A stretch of DNA of 64,000 bases from Stakelama saccharophila (lineage in GTDB: Bacteria > Pseudomonadota > Alphaproteobacteria > Sphingomonadales > Sphingomonadaceae), in NCBI RefSeq assembly GCF_032229225.1, contig NZ_CP135076.1, positions 1,345,001 through 1,409,000 on the forward strand, written 5' to 3'. Positions 30,531 through 39,601 of the stretch are shown piece after piece. Position numbers and translations under genes: made by a program. Position 1 is the first letter of the stretch; every line of letters starts with the position of its first letter. The notes beneath the pieces were generated by a model that was not told where the DNA came from, ran no database searches, and saw only the letters and a list, made by a program, of their open reading frames with translations.

Positions 30531-31211
30531 GTGAATATCATCCTGCTCGGGCCGCCGGGCGCCGGTAAGGGAACGCAGGCGAGCAGGCTAGAGGCCGATC
30601 GCGGCATGGTGCAGTTGTCGACCGGCGACATGCTGCGTGCCGCGGTGAAGGCGGGTACGCCGACGGGCCTTCAGGCGAAGAAGGTCATGGATGCGGGGGA
30701 ACTCGTCTCCGACGAGATCGTCTCGGGCATCATCGGCGATCGGCTGGACCAGCCGGATACCGAGAACGGTGTGATTTTCGATGGCTATCCGCGCACGGCG
30801 GCGCAGGCCACGGCGCTGGACGAGCTGTTGGCAGAGCGGGGCCGCAAGCTCGATTATGTGATCGAACTCAAGGTCGACGAGGATGCACTGGTCGACCGCA
30901 TCGTCGGCCGCTTCACCTGCGCGACCTGCGGCGCGGGCTATCACGAGCGCTACAAGCAGCCGAAGGTCGAGGGTAGCTGCGACGTCTGCGGCGGTCACGA
31001 GTTCAAGCGGCGCCCCGACGACAATGCGGAGACGGTGCGCACCCGCATGGCCGAATATCGTGCCAAGACGGCGCCCATCCTGCCGATCTACGAAGCGCGC
31101 GGCCTGGTGCGGCGCGTCGACGGCATGGCCGATATCGACACGGTGACGCGCGAGATCGAGGCGGTTCTCGATGGAAGGGCTGATTCGGGATCACCGTCGC
31201 CCCGAATTTGA
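30531..31211 (+). CDS. adk: Adenylate kinase
   Basis: 226 residues, GTG start. Converts ATP plus AMP to two ADP. P-loop GPPGAGKGTQASRL, AMP-binding STGDMLRAAV and FDGYPRTAAQA are present. The LID carries two CxxC pairs (CATC, CDVC), a structural zinc site as in Gram-positive enzymes. The last about 12 residues (RADSGSPSPRI) lie beyond the usual end and are encoded by what looks like an intergenic repeat, so the tail is probably a recent read-through acquisition. Confidence 0.96.
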   Translation: MNIILLGPPGAGKGTQASRLEADRGMVQLSTGDMLRAAVKAGTPTGLQAKKVMDAGELVSDEIVSGIIGDRLDQPDTENGVIFDGYPRTAAQATALDELLAERGRKLDYVIELKVDEDALVDRIVGRFTCATCGAGYHERYKQPKVEGSCDVCGGHEFKRRPDDNAETVRTRMAEYRAKTAPILPIYEARGLVRRVDGMADIDTVTREIEAVLDGRADSGSPSPRI

Positions 31212-31311
31212 TCCGGGGGCAGGCAACGGACCGTGCCGCTTGCAGCTCCGGATTCCGGCCTTCGCCGGAACGGCGCGGGGGCGGTGATGAGGTGGCGCTG
31301 GCACACGCCGC

Positions 31312-31340
31312 TTGACAGTGGCGGCCGCGGGGCCTAATTG
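31312..31340 (+). promoter_or_regulatory. Strong promoter before rpsM (alpha operon)
   Basis: -35 TTGACA (31312-31317), exactly 17 bp, -10 TAATTG (31335-31340). A perfect -35 box and ideal spacing in the 267-bp adk-rpsM spacer. The predicted start near 31347 gives a leader of about 130 nt. It allows rpsM-rpsK-rpoA-rplQ to be transcribed independently of the upstream genes. Confidence 0.75.
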
Positions 31341-31478
31341 GGCGTCATTCTGACACACCGGTGATTCCGGCGGCGCGTGCTTGCGTTCGCCGGCATCGTG
31401 CGTTTCGGGATTGTCAACGCGACGAGATGGGGTGCGAGCTGCCATGCGGCGCCCCGTGGAGCTGGGAGAAACAAGTAC

Positions 31479-31847
31479 ATGGCACGTATCGCGGGTGTGA
31501 ACATCCCGACCAACAAGCGCGTCGTAATCGCGCTTCAGTATATCCACGGCATTGGTCAGACCAAGGCCAAGGAGATCACGAGCAACCTGAAGATCGCGCC
31601 GGAGCGCCGGGTTCAGGACCTGACCGACCAGGAAGTGTTGCAGATTCGCGAAGCGATCGACGGTGGTTACACCGTCGAAGGCGATCTGCGCCGTCAGACC
31701 GCGATGAACATCAAGCGGCTGATGGACCTGGCCTGCTATCGCGGGCTGCGTCATCGCAAGGGTCTGCCGGTCCGCGGTCAGCGCACGCATACCAATGCGC
31801 GCACCCGCAAGGGCAAGCCCAAGGCGATCGCCGGCAAGAAGAAGTAA
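31479..31847 (+). CDS. rpsM: 30S ribosomal protein S13
   Basis: 122 residues from ATG 31479 ([20 protein letters not shown]), preceded by GGGAGAA. Forms 30S-50S bridges and contacts P-site tRNA. Conserved [20 protein letters not shown]. The longer in-frame upstream extension is non-conserved and contains the leader. Confidence 0.98.
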   Translation: MARIAGVNIPTNKRVVIALQYIHGIGQTKAKEITSNLKIAPERRVQDLTDQEVLQIREAIDGGYTVEGDLRRQTAMNIKRLMDLACYRGLRHRKGLPVRGQRTHTNARTRKGKPKAIAGKKK

Positions 31848-31934
31848 TTCGCGCGGAGCGCGAATTACTCCGCCGGAGGCAGGTTCAAGGCGAGCCGCCT
31901 CCCGGTCTCAGGATTTACAGGTCAGGAACAACAA

Positions 31935-32324
31935 ATGGCACGTGAACCGCAGCGCATTCGCAGGCGCGAGCGCAAGAACATCTCGGCGGGCGTCGCGCAT
32001 GTGAACGCCAGCTTCAACAACACGATGATCACCATCTGCGATGCCCAGGGCAACGCGATTTCGTGGTCGTCGGCCGGCATGATGGGTTTCAAGGGGTCGC
32101 GCAAGTCGACGCCTTACGCCGCCCAGGTCGCCGCCGAGGATGCGGGCAAGAAGGCTGCGGACCACGGCGTCCGCACACTCGAGGTAGAGGTCAAGGGGCC
32201 TGGTTCGGGCCGCGAATCGGCGCTTCGCGCGTTGCAGGCGGTCGGTTTCCAGATCACCTCGATCCGGGACGTCACCCCGATCCCGCACAATGGCGTCCGC
32301 CCGTCCAAGCGTCGCCGCGTCTGA
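31935..32324 (+). CDS. rpsK: 30S ribosomal protein S11
   Basis: 129 residues; forms the mRNA platform. Conserved [39 protein letters not shown] and the C-terminal [15 protein letters not shown] are intact. Second gene of the alpha operon. Confidence 0.98.
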   Translation: MAREPQRIRRRERKNISAGVAHVNASFNNTMITICDAQGNAISWSSAGMMGFKGSRKSTPYAAQVAAEDAGKKAADHGVRTLEVEVKGPGSGRESALRALQAVGFQITSIRDVTPIPHNGVRPSKRRRV

Positions 32325-32431
32325 TTTTTTCGTTCCACATCTGCCCCCTCATCGCGCGCACTGAGGGCGGCGGGTTCAGGACATCCCGGCGGGAAACGCG
32401 CCCGTTCCCGCCCACAACCTAGGGGAAGCCC

Positions 32432-33496
32432 GTGTCTGTCAACGCAAAGAACTGGCAGGAACTCAAGAAGCCCAACGGCCTCGAAAAGAAGTCCGGCGGC
32501 GATTCCAAGCGCAAGGCGACGTTCGTCGCCGAGCCGTTGGAGCGCGGATTCGGCCTGACGCTCGGCAACGCGCTTCGGCGCGTGCTGCTGTCGTCGCTTC
32601 AGGGTGCGGCCGTCACCTCGATCAAGATCGAGAATGTGCTGCACGAATTTTCGAGCCTCGCAGGCGTTCGCGAGGACGTGACCGACATCGTCCTCAACGT
32701 GAAGCAGATCGCGCTTAAGATGGAAGGCGAGGGGCCGAAGCGGCTTCAGCTTTCCGCGACCGGTCCGGCCGAGGTGAAGGCCGGCGACATCGCCGTTTCC
32801 GGCGACATCGAAGTGCTGAACCCGGATCTGGTGCTGTGCCACCTGGATGACGGCGCGACGCTGAACATGGAACTGACCGCCGACACCGGCAAGGGATATG
32901 TCCCTGCGGTGGCGAACCGGCCCGCGGATGCGCCGATCGGCCTGATTCCGGTCGATTCGCTGTATTCGCCGGTGCGCCAGGTCAGCTATAAGGTCGATCC
33001 CACCCGCGTCGGCCAGGATCTCGATTACGACAAGCTGACGCTGACGATCGAGACCGACGGCACGATCGGACCCGACGATGCGCTGGCTTATGGTGCCCGC
33101 ATTCTCCAGGACCAGCTCGCGCTGTTCGTGCATTTCGACGATTCCGCGCTGGCTGCGGCCCAGCCCGCCGGTGCGGCGCAGCCGGGTGGTGCCGCCGAAG
33201 GCGAGGGCGATACCGCGCAGATCAATCGGTATCTGCTCAAGAAGGTCGACGAGCTGGAACTGTCGGTGCGGTCGGCCAACTGCCTCAAGAACGACAACAT
33301 CATCTATATCGGCGACCTGGTCCAGAAGACCGAGGCCGAGATGCTCCGCACGCCGAATTTCGGCCGCAAGTCGTTGAACGAGATCAAGGAAGTGCTCTCG
33401 TCCATGGGCCTGCGGCTCGGTATGGACATCCCCGGCTGGCCGCCGGAGAATATCGAGGAAATGGCCAAGAAGCTCGAGCAGGAAATCCTCGGCTAA
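32432..33496 (+). CDS. rpoA: DNA-directed RNA polymerase subunit alpha
   Basis: 354 residues, GTG start. The N-terminal dimerisation/assembly domain (about 1-240) includes [21 protein letters not shown] Gly/Ala-rich linker (about 245-262) leads to the C-terminal domain that binds UP elements and activators ([39 protein letters not shown]). Full length. Preceded by a 107-nt spacer after rpsK. Confidence 0.98.
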   Translation: MSVNAKNWQELKKPNGLEKKSGGDSKRKATFVAEPLERGFGLTLGNALRRVLLSSLQGAAVTSIKIENVLHEFSSLAGVREDVTDIVLNVKQIALKMEGEGPKRLQLSATGPAEVKAGDIAVSGDIEVLNPDLVLCHLDDGATLNMELTADTGKGYVPAVANRPADAPIGLIPVDSLYSPVRQVSYKVDPTRVGQDLDYDKLTLTIETDGTIGPDDALAYGARILQDQLALFVHFDDSALAAAQPAGAAQPGGAAEGEGDTAQINRYLLKKVDELELSVRSANCLKNDNIIYIGDLVQKTEAEMLRTPNFGRKSLNEIKEVLSSMGLRLGMDIPGWPPENIEEMAKKLEQEILG

Positions 33497-33507
33497 CAGT
33501 CTGCCGT

Positions 33508-33590
33508 CTTGTGCTCCTGCGAAGGCAGGAGCACAGGGCGTCGAGCGAAACAGCCTGCAGCTCTGGACTCCTGCCTTCGCAGGAGTAAGG
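33508..33590. repeat. Two facing REP-like palindromes in the rpoA-rplQ spacer
   Basis: GTGCTCCTGCGAAGGCAGGAGCAC-type palindrome (about 33510-33533) and a second, inverted CTCCTGCCTTCGCAGGAG (about 33568-33585). The two units can also pair with each other over a longer distance, a paired REP arrangement. Confidence 0.75.
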
Positions 33591-33723
33591 CGGCGGAAAT
33601 ACGGGTTCCGAACTATTTCGGAACGACGGCAATATGGGTGGCCACCGTCCCACCTGGTCTGGGGTACCTGGAAGGGCGATGGGCGTCCTTCGCGCGGCCC
33701 CTTAACGAACGAAGGAAAGAATC

Positions 33724-34146
33724 ATGCGTCATCGTATGGGCGGCCGTAAGCTGCAGCGCACCTCCAGCCACCGTCAGGCCCTGTTCCGCAACATGGCCGC
33801 GGCGCTGATCAAGCACGAGCAGATCACCACCACGCTCGCCAAGGCGAAGGAGCTTCGCCCCTATGTCGAAAAGCTGGTGACGCTGGGCAAGAAGGGCGGC
33901 CTGTCGAACCGTCGTCTCGCACATGCGCGCCTGCTCGACGACGCGCAGCTCGCCAAGCTGTTCGACGTGCTGGCCAAGCGCTATGCCGATCGCAACGGCG
34001 GCTATACCCGCATCATCAAGGCCGGCATCCGCGCCTCGGATGCGTCGCCCATGGCGATCATCGAATTCGTCGACCGCGATGTTGACGCCAAGGGCCAGGA
34101 TTCCGGCCCGGTGATGGGCGACGAGGATTTCGAAGACGTGGCGTAA
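33724..34146 (+). CDS. rplQ: 50S ribosomal protein L17
   Basis: 140 residues. Conserved [20 protein letters not shown] and the [20 protein letters not shown] segment. The C-terminal about 20 residues are acidic. Last gene of the ribosomal superoperon; a repeat and a terminator follow. Confidence 0.98.
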   Translation: MRHRMGGRKLQRTSSHRQALFRNMAAALIKHEQITTTLAKAKELRPYVEKLVTLGKKGGLSNRRLAHARLLDDAQLAKLFDVLAKRYADRNGGYTRIIKAGIRASDASPMAIIEFVDRDVDAKGQDSGPVMGDEDFEDVA

Positions 34147-34160
34147 GTGATTGATCCCAA

Positions 34161-34247
34161 CCGTTTGTGCTGAGCTTGTCGAAGCACTGCCCTTCTTCTT
34201 GACTATCCCGAAGAAGAGCAGCCCTTCGACAGGCCCGGGGCGAACGG
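34161..34247. repeat. Paired palindromic repeat, copy 4 (after rplQ)
   Basis: Left arm CCGTTTGTGCTGAGCTTGTC then GAAGCACTGCCC; right arm CAGCCCTTCGACAGGCCCGG then GGCGAACGG. Same family as copies at 14626, 18405 and 24285, with the inner stem CTTCTTCTT / AAGAAG also present. Confidence 0.8.
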
Positions 34248-34278
34248 CGGCGTTCGGGCTTCGAACCCGCTTGAGAAG

Positions 34279-34311
34279 GAGGTCGGCCCTGCTAGGGTGC
34301 GGCCTCTTTTT
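34279..34311 (+). terminator. Terminator of the ribosomal protein superoperon
   Basis: GAGGTCG (34279-34285) pairs with CGGCCTC (34300-34306) with one G-T wobble, followed by TTTTT (with the stem T's). The GCCCT/AGGGT inner part extends the stem. Only 18 bp before the next gene start. Confidence 0.65.
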
Positions 34312-34328
34312 CGTTCGGGGGGAATCCG

Positions 34329-36497
34329 ATGCGCCGCCTCAGTCTGCTTGCCCTGCCGCTTCTCTTTGCCACCGCGCCGCATGTCGCGCTCGCCCAATCC
34401 AGTTCGGAGACTTCGTCCACGATGACCGCACCGCTCGATTATCCCGAAACCCGCCGCGGCGACATTGTCGAGGATCATTTCGGGATCACGGTGGCCGATC
34501 CCTATCGCTGGCTCGAAAACGATGTGCGCAACGATCCGGAGGTCGCCGCCTGGGTGGCGGCGGAAAACAAAGTCACCGACGCTTATCTGCAAACCCTGCC
34601 CGGCCGCGATGTCTTTCGCCGGCGGTTGAAGGCGTTGATCGATTACGAACGCTTCGGCCTGCCGGTCGAACGCGGCGGGCGCTATTTCTATAACCATAAC
34701 AGCGGTCTGCAGAACCAGGCGGTGCTGTTCGTGCGCGATTCGCCGAACGGCGAGGGGCGGGTGCTGCTCGATCCCAATGGCTGGTCGAAGGACGGCGCGA
34801 CCGCGCTGGCCGAATGGGTGCCGTCGGAGGACGGGACGAAGCTGCTCTACGCGATCCAGGACGGCGGCACCGACTGGCGCACGATCAAGGTGCTGGACGT
34901 CGCCACCGGCAAGCCGCTGTCCGACAAGGTCGAGTGGGTGAAGTTTTCGGCGCTGTCCTGGGCCAGGGACGGATCGGGATTTTACTATTCGCGCTTTCCA
35001 GAGCCACAGGCGGGCGAGAAGTTTCAGGCGACGAACGAGAACCAGGCGGTCTATTTCCACAAACTGGGCACCGCGCAGTCGGCCGACCGGCTGGTCTATG
35101 CCACGCCCGACCATCCCAAATACGGCCACGGCGCCTATGTCACCGATGACGGAAACTGGCTGGTCATCATCACCACGGAAGGGACGGACAATCGCTACGG
35201 CGTGACCGTGCTCGATCTGACCCGCCCCGACGCCAAGCCGCGCACGATCATCTCCAAGCTGGAAAACGAATGGTCGCCGGCGGGCAATATCGGCTCGAAA
35301 TTCTACTTCCTGACCAACAAGGACGCGCCGCGCGGACGGATCGTCACCATGGACGTCGCGGCCACCGATCCGCTGGCGACCGTCGCCGAACTCGTGCCGC
35401 AGACCGAGGCGACGCTGCAGGGCGCCAGCATGGTGGGCGGCACCCTGTTCGCCAACTATCTGAGCGACGTGAAAAGCGAGGTGCGCCGCTTCGCACCCGA
35501 CGGCACGCCGAAGGGCGAGGTGCCGCTGCCCGGCATCGGCACGGCAAGCGGCTTCGACGGCGAGCAGGGCCAGACGGAAACCTTCTACGCCTTCACCAGC
35601 TTTGCCCGGCCCGCGACGATCTATCGCTACGACATCGCAACCGGCGAGGTGACGCCCTGGGCGCAGCCGGAGGTCGCCTTCGACCCCGAGCAATATGACG
35701 TGCGGCAGCGTTTCTACACGTCGAAGGACGGCACCCGCGTGCCGATGTTCATCGTCCATAAGAAGGGGCTGAAAACGCCCGCGCCGACGCTGCTCTACGG
35801 CTATGGCGGCTTCGATATTTCGCTGACGCCCGCCTTTTCCGCGACCCGGCTGGCCTGGATGGAACAGGGCGGGGTGCTGGCGGTCGCCAACCTTCGCGGC
35901 GGCGGCGAATATGGCAAGGCGTGGCACGATGCCGGACGGCTGCACAACAAGCAAAACGTCTTCGACGATTTCATCGCCGCGGCCGAGGACCTGATCGCCG
36001 AAGGCGTGACGACGAAGGACCAGCTCGCCATCCAGGGCGGATCGAATGGCGGATTGCTGATCGGCGCGGTCACGAACCAGCGGCCGGACCTGTTTGCCGC
36101 CGCGCTTCCCGAGGTCGGCGTGATGGACATGCTGCGCTTCGACCAGTTCACCGCCGGGCGCTATTGGGTCGACGATTACGGCTATCCGTCGAAGGAGGCG
36201 GACTTCAAGGTCCTCTACAAATACTCGCCCTATCACAATATCCGCTCGGGCGAGGACTATCCGGCGATCATGGCGCTGACCGCGGACACCGACGACCGCG
36301 TCGTGCCGGGGCATACGTTCAAATATACCGCCGCGCTCCAGCATGCCGATATCGGGACCAAGCCGCACATCGTCCGCATCGAGACGCGCGCCGGCCACGG
36401 CTCGGGCAAGCCGACCGACAAGATCATCGAGGAATATGCCGATATGTGGGCCTTCGCCGCGAAATGGACGGGGATGAAGGTCACGGCGAAAGAGTAA
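34329..36497 (+). CDS. Prolyl oligopeptidase (S9A family), exported
   Basis: 722 residues. A signal peptide (residues 1-22, ending HVALAQ) is followed by the N-terminal seven-bladed propeller and the alpha/beta-hydrolase domain. The catalytic triad is visible: Ser572 in QGGSNGGLLIG, an Asp at about 655 in ADTDDRVVPGH and His690 in RAGHGSGKP. It cleaves after proline in short peptides, here in the periplasm. Monocistronic, between the rplQ terminator and a repeat. Confidence 0.94.
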   Translation: MRRLSLLALPLLFATAPHVALAQSSSETSSTMTAPLDYPETRRGDIVEDHFGITVADPYRWLENDVRNDPEVAAWVAAENKVTDAYLQTLPGRDVFRRRLKALIDYERFGLPVERGGRYFYNHNSGLQNQAVLFVRDSPNGEGRVLLDPNGWSKDGATALAEWVPSEDGTKLLYAIQDGGTDWRTIKVLDVATGKPLSDKVEWVKFSALSWARDGSGFYYSRFPEPQAGEKFQATNENQAVYFHKLGTAQSADRLVYATPDHPKYGHGAYVTDDGNWLVIITTEGTDNRYGVTVLDLTRPDAKPRTIISKLENEWSPAGNIGSKFYFLTNKDAPRGRIVTMDVAATDPLATVAELVPQTEATLQGASMVGGTLFANYLSDVKSEVRRFAPDGTPKGEVPLPGIGTASGFDGEQGQTETFYAFTSFARPATIYRYDIATGEVTPWAQPEVAFDPEQYDVRQRFYTSKDGTRVPMFIVHKKGLKTPAPTLLYGYGGFDISLTPAFSATRLAWMEQGGVLAVANLRGGGEYGKAWHDAGRLHNKQNVFDDFIAAAEDLIAEGVTTKDQLAIQGGSNGGLLIGAVTNQRPDLFAAALPEVGVMDMLRFDQFTAGRYWVDDYGYPSKEADFKVLYKYSPYHNIRSGEDYPAIMALTADTDDRVVPGHTFKYTAALQHADIGTKPHIVRIETRAGHGSGKPTDKIIEEYADMWAFAAKWTGMKVTAKE

Positions 36498-36507
36498 CCG
36501 ATTTTCT

Positions 36508-36590
36508 GTCGTCATCCTGAACTCGATTCAGGATCCAGAGCGGCTCTGTCCACTGGGCTCTGGATTCCGACCTTCGTCAGGATGACGAAA
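36508..36590. repeat. Palindromic repeats after the prolyl oligopeptidase gene
   Basis: GTCATCCTGAACTCGATTCAGGATCC and, further on, GGATTCCGACCTTCGTCAGGATGAC: outer parts GTCATCCTGA / TCAGGATGAC are complementary and the inner CAGAGC / GCTCTG also pairs. No U-tract. A REP-type unit that probably also ends transcription. Confidence 0.65.
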
Positions 36591-36608
36591 GGGCCATCGT
36601 TCAGCGTC

Positions 36609-36637
36609 GCGACAGCCGCCGCCGAATACGCTATATA
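36609..36637 (+). promoter_or_regulatory. Promoter of the His/Tyr-rich exported protein gene
   Basis: -35 GCGACA (four of six matches to TTGACA) at 36609-36614, a 17-bp spacer and -10 TATATA at 36632-36637, about 28 bp before the ATG. A reasonable housekeeping promoter. Confidence 0.5.
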
Positions 36638-36664
36638 GGATCGAGACCTTTCGGGAGTCGGACG

Positions 36665-37057
36665 ATGCGGATGGTTCGGACATTGGGTGCAGCCGCGGCG
36701 AGTGTCGCGATGCTGGCGACGGCGGTGCCGGCGCAGGCGCAAGGATGGCGGCACCATCGCTATCATCATTATCACGGCCATCGCGGTGGCGGGATCGACG
36801 GCGGCGACCTGCTGCTCGGCGCGGTGATCGCGGGCGGGGCGATCGCGCTCGCCTCGTCGATCGACCGCGGCAACGATCGCTACGAACGCGTGCCGCCGCC
36901 CCCACCGCCGCCGCCGCGCGATTACGGCTATGAAGACGGCGGCTATTACGGCGCTCCCGACAGCGACTATCGCGAGGGATATCGCGACGGGTACGGCGAT
37001 GGCTATGGCGACGGCTATCGCACCGCGCCCGACATCTACGGCGCGCCGGGATACTGA
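36665..37057 (+). CDS. Exported His-, Gly- and Tyr-rich protein of unknown function
   Basis: 130 residues. A signal peptide (residues 1-25, ending VPAQAQ) is followed by a His-rich stretch (WRHHRYHHYHGHRGG), then a glycine/alanine-rich hydrophobic stretch (LLLGAVIAGGAIALASSI) that could be a membrane helix or glycine zipper. After it come a run of eight prolines and a C-terminal YRDGYGDGYGDGYR repeat. The His cluster suggests metal binding and the YGDG repeats resemble other small envelope proteins, but no function can be assigned. Confidence 0.75.
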   Translation: MRMVRTLGAAAASVAMLATAVPAQAQGWRHHRYHHYHGHRGGGIDGGDLLLGAVIAGGAIALASSIDRGNDRYERVPPPPPPPPRDYGYEDGGYYGAPDSDYREGYRDGYGDGYGDGYRTAPDIYGAPGY

Positions 37058-37114
37058 TCCGCACCGGCGCTCCGCCCGCTTTACACGCGCGGCGCGGCTT
37101 TCTATCGCGCATCC

Positions 37115-38674
37115 ATGATCGCGCAGCCCCCCGAGTCCATCCTCATCGTCGATTTCGGCAGCCAGGTGACGCAGCTTATCGCGCGCCGCGTGCGCGAAGC
37201 GGGCGTCTATAGTGAAATCGCGCCCTTCAACATGGCCGAAGAGGCGTTCGAGCGGCTGAAGCCCAAAGGCGTCATTCTCTCCGGCAGCCCCGCCTCGGTC
37301 GCGGAAGAAGGCAGCCCGCGCGCGCCGCAAGTGATCTTCGACAGCGGCCGGCCGATCCTCGGCATCTGCTACGGTCAGCAGACGATGATGGCGCAACTCG
37401 GCGGCGCGGTCGAAATGGGCGATTCGGGCGAGTTCGGCCGCGCCTTCATCGCCATCGAGAATAGCTGCGAGCTGTTCGACGGCATGTGGCGCGAGGGCGA
37501 GCAGCACCAGGTATGGATGAGCCACGGCGACAAGGTCACCGACCTAGCGCCGGGCTTCCGTGTCGTCGCGACCAGCCCCGGCGCGCCCTTCGCGGTCATC
37601 GCCGATGACGAGCGCCGCTATTACGGCATGCAGTTCCATCCGGAAGTCGTGCACACCCCCGACGGCGCGAAGCTGATCGCCAATTTCGCGCGTCACGTCT
37701 GCGGACTGGCGGGCGACTGGACCATGGCCGAGTTCCGCGATGCCAAGATCGCCGAGATTCGAGAAACTGTGGGCGACGGCAAGGTGATCTGCGGGCTGTC
37801 GGGCGGCGTCGACAGCGCGGTCGCGGCGGTGCTGGTCCACGAAGCGATCGGCGAACAGCTTACCTGCGTCTTTGTCGATCACGGCCTGATGCGCGCCGGT
37901 GAGGCCGAACAGGTGGTGAGCCTGTTCCGCGGCAGCTACAATATCCCGCTCGTCCATGTGAACGCCGAAACGCTGTTCCTGAACGGTCTGTCGGGTGTCA
38001 CCGACCCGGAGTTGAAGCGCAAGTTCATCGGCAAGACCTTCATCGACGTGTTCGAGGACGAGGCGAAGAAGATCGGCGGCGCTGATTTCCTGGCGCAGGG
38101 CACGCTCTATCCGGACGTGATCGAAAGCGTCAGCTTCACCGGCGGGCCGAGCGTCACGATCAAGAGCCACCACAATGTCGGCGGCCTGCCCGAACGCATG
38201 AACATGAAGCTGGTCGAGCCCTTGCGCGAACTGTTCAAGGACGAGGTTCGCGCGCTGGGCCGCGAACTGGGCCTGCCCGAAGTGTTCGTCGGCCGCCATC
38301 CCTTCCCCGGCCCCGGCCTCGCCATCCGCATTCCCGGCGAGGTGTCGAAGGAACGCTGCGACATATTGCGCAAGGCCGATGCCATCTATCTCGAGGAAAT
38401 CCGCGCCGCCGGGCTCTACGATGCGATCTGGCAGGCGTTCGCGGTGCTGCTGCCTGTGCGCACGGTCGGCGTGATGGGCGACGGGCGCACCTACGACCAC
38501 GTCCTTGCTCTGCGCGCGGTAACGTCGACCGACGGGATGACGGCAGAGGTCTTTCCGTTCCCCGGCGATTTCCTGTCGCGCGTGGCGACCCGCATCGTCA
38601 ACGAAGTGCGCGGCGTGAACCGGGTGGTGTACGACTACACCTCCAAACCCCCCGGCACGATCGAGTGGGAGTGA
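37115..38674 (+). CDS. guaA: GMP synthase (glutamine-hydrolysing)
   Basis: 519 residues; converts XMP to GMP. An N-terminal class-I glutamine amidotransferase domain (catalytic Cys in LGICYGQQ, His/Glu in [10 protein letters not shown]) is followed by the ATP pyrophosphatase domain with the PP-loop [13 protein letters not shown] and the C-terminal dimerisation domain ending [17 protein letters not shown]. Two GC-rich hairpins without U-tracts follow (38687-38705 and about 38719-38735). Confidence 0.97.
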   Translation: MIAQPPESILIVDFGSQVTQLIARRVREAGVYSEIAPFNMAEEAFERLKPKGVILSGSPASVAEEGSPRAPQVIFDSGRPILGICYGQQTMMAQLGGAVEMGDSGEFGRAFIAIENSCELFDGMWREGEQHQVWMSHGDKVTDLAPGFRVVATSPGAPFAVIADDERRYYGMQFHPEVVHTPDGAKLIANFARHVCGLAGDWTMAEFRDAKIAEIRETVGDGKVICGLSGGVDSAVAAVLVHEAIGEQLTCVFVDHGLMRAGEAEQVVSLFRGSYNIPLVHVNAETLFLNGLSGVTDPELKRKFIGKTFIDVFEDEAKKIGGADFLAQGTLYPDVIESVSFTGGPSVTIKSHHNVGGLPERMNMKLVEPLRELFKDEVRALGRELGLPEVFVGRHPFPGPGLAIRIPGEVSKERCDILRKADAIYLEEIRAAGLYDAIWQAFAVLLPVRTVGVMGDGRTYDHVLALRAVTSTDGMTAEVFPFPGDFLSRVATRIVNEVRGVNRVVYDYTSKPPGTIEWE

Positions 38675-39064
38675 ACCGGAATCAGGGAACGCGCGGGGCG
38701 CGTTCACCCGGTTCACTCGGCGGCTGAAAGCCGCCGCAAAGGCCCGGACTCGCCCCGATCATCCGGTCAGCATCCTCCCCTCCCGCTCGCGCTGAGTCTG
38801 TCGAAGCGCCGTTCTGCTTGAGTCGCGCCCGATTGCGCCGACGCTCTCCACCTGTCGCGGCACCGGCCGAGCGGAGCATCGCAGCGCGCGCAGCCCCTTT
38901 CTTCGCGGCGCGCCAGCGTATATGTCGGGTGAACGGAATTTACCGCCGCCGCCGCAGCGGCCGCCCGCAATGCTGGACCTGGGGCAGGTGCTGACATATC
39001 GCGCGGGTGAGCGGCAATTTGGCCGCGCGGCGCCGCCGACCCATAGCGATAAGGATATGACCCG
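38675..39064. other. guaA downstream spacer with hairpins and half a palindromic repeat
   Basis: 390 bp without a credible gene. Contains a perfect 8-bp stem GAACGCGC-GGG-GCGCGTTC (38687-38705), a second stem GGCGGCT-GAA-AGCCGCC just after it, and half of the dispersed repeat (GCTGAGTCTGTCGAAGC near 38791). I looked for a cobalamin riboswitch because of the downstream genes and did not find a B12 box. Confidence 0.55.
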
Positions 39065-39601
39065 ATGACCCACGCCAATCCGCTGATCCGAAACGTGCTG
39101 TGGCCGTTGACGCTCGCGATCTTCGCCGTCGCGGGATCGATGGTGTTCAAGTGCATGACGCCCTTCGTCGCCGTCGCGGTCGTCGCGGCAGTCACCATGG
39201 ACGTGCGCCGCGGTGCGTTGACGGCGGCGGGCTGCTGGGCGCTCAATCAGGCGTCGGGCTATTGCCTGTCGGGCTATCCCGTCGACCAGTATTCGCTCGG
39301 CTGGGGCGCGGCCCTGGGTGGCGGCACGATGCTGTCCTACCTTGTCGCGCGCTGGATGACCGGCGGCGAAGGCGCCACGTTGGCGCGTACCGCGATCGCG
39401 GCCGTTGCCGCCTATGTCGCCTATGAAGCATCGCTCTACGCCGTGGCGCTGGCATTTGGCGGGGTGCACACCTTCACCGCCGACATCGTGCTGGGCCTCG
39501 CCGTGAACAATGCGGTCTGGCTCGCCGTGCTCCTCGCGGCGCAGCGGGCATTGTCGGCCAGCTCGCCGCGTCTGTTCGGCAAGCCGCTCCGCCTCGCCTG
39601 A
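39065..39601 (+). CDS. Membrane protein, possibly cobalamin-related
   Basis: 178 residues with about five to six hydrophobic segments (about 11-28, 33-45, 50-64, 80-96, 108-130, 138-160). Three cysteines lie in the N-terminal third (Cys30 in MVFKCMTPF, Cys58, and Cys67 in NQASGYCLSGYP). Its stop shares one base with the start of the BtuF-like gene, so the two are translationally coupled. Size, topology and coupling to a corrinoid-binding protein fit a vitamin B12 uptake protein such as the BtuM type, whose cysteine coordinates cobalt. This is inference from context, not homology I can verify. Confidence 0.55.
   Translation: MTHANPLIRNVLWPLTLAIFAVAGSMVFKCMTPFVAVAVVAAVTMDVRRGALTAAGCWALNQASGYCLSGYPVDQYSLGWGAALGGGTMLSYLVARWMTGGEGATLARTAIAAVAAYVAYEASLYAVALAFGGVHTFTADIVLGLAVNNAVWLAVLLAAQRALSASSPRLFGKPLRLA

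Noticed and set aside
34203..36515. Long minus-strand frame of 770 codons opposite the prolyl oligopeptidase gene
   Set aside because: Antisense to a gene with a signal peptide, full catalytic triad and family length; GC-rich codon bias commonly opens such frames. No motifs of its own.
38675..39064. Cobalamin riboswitch before the B12-related pair
   Set aside because: No B12 box or typical conserved segments could be found on either strand.
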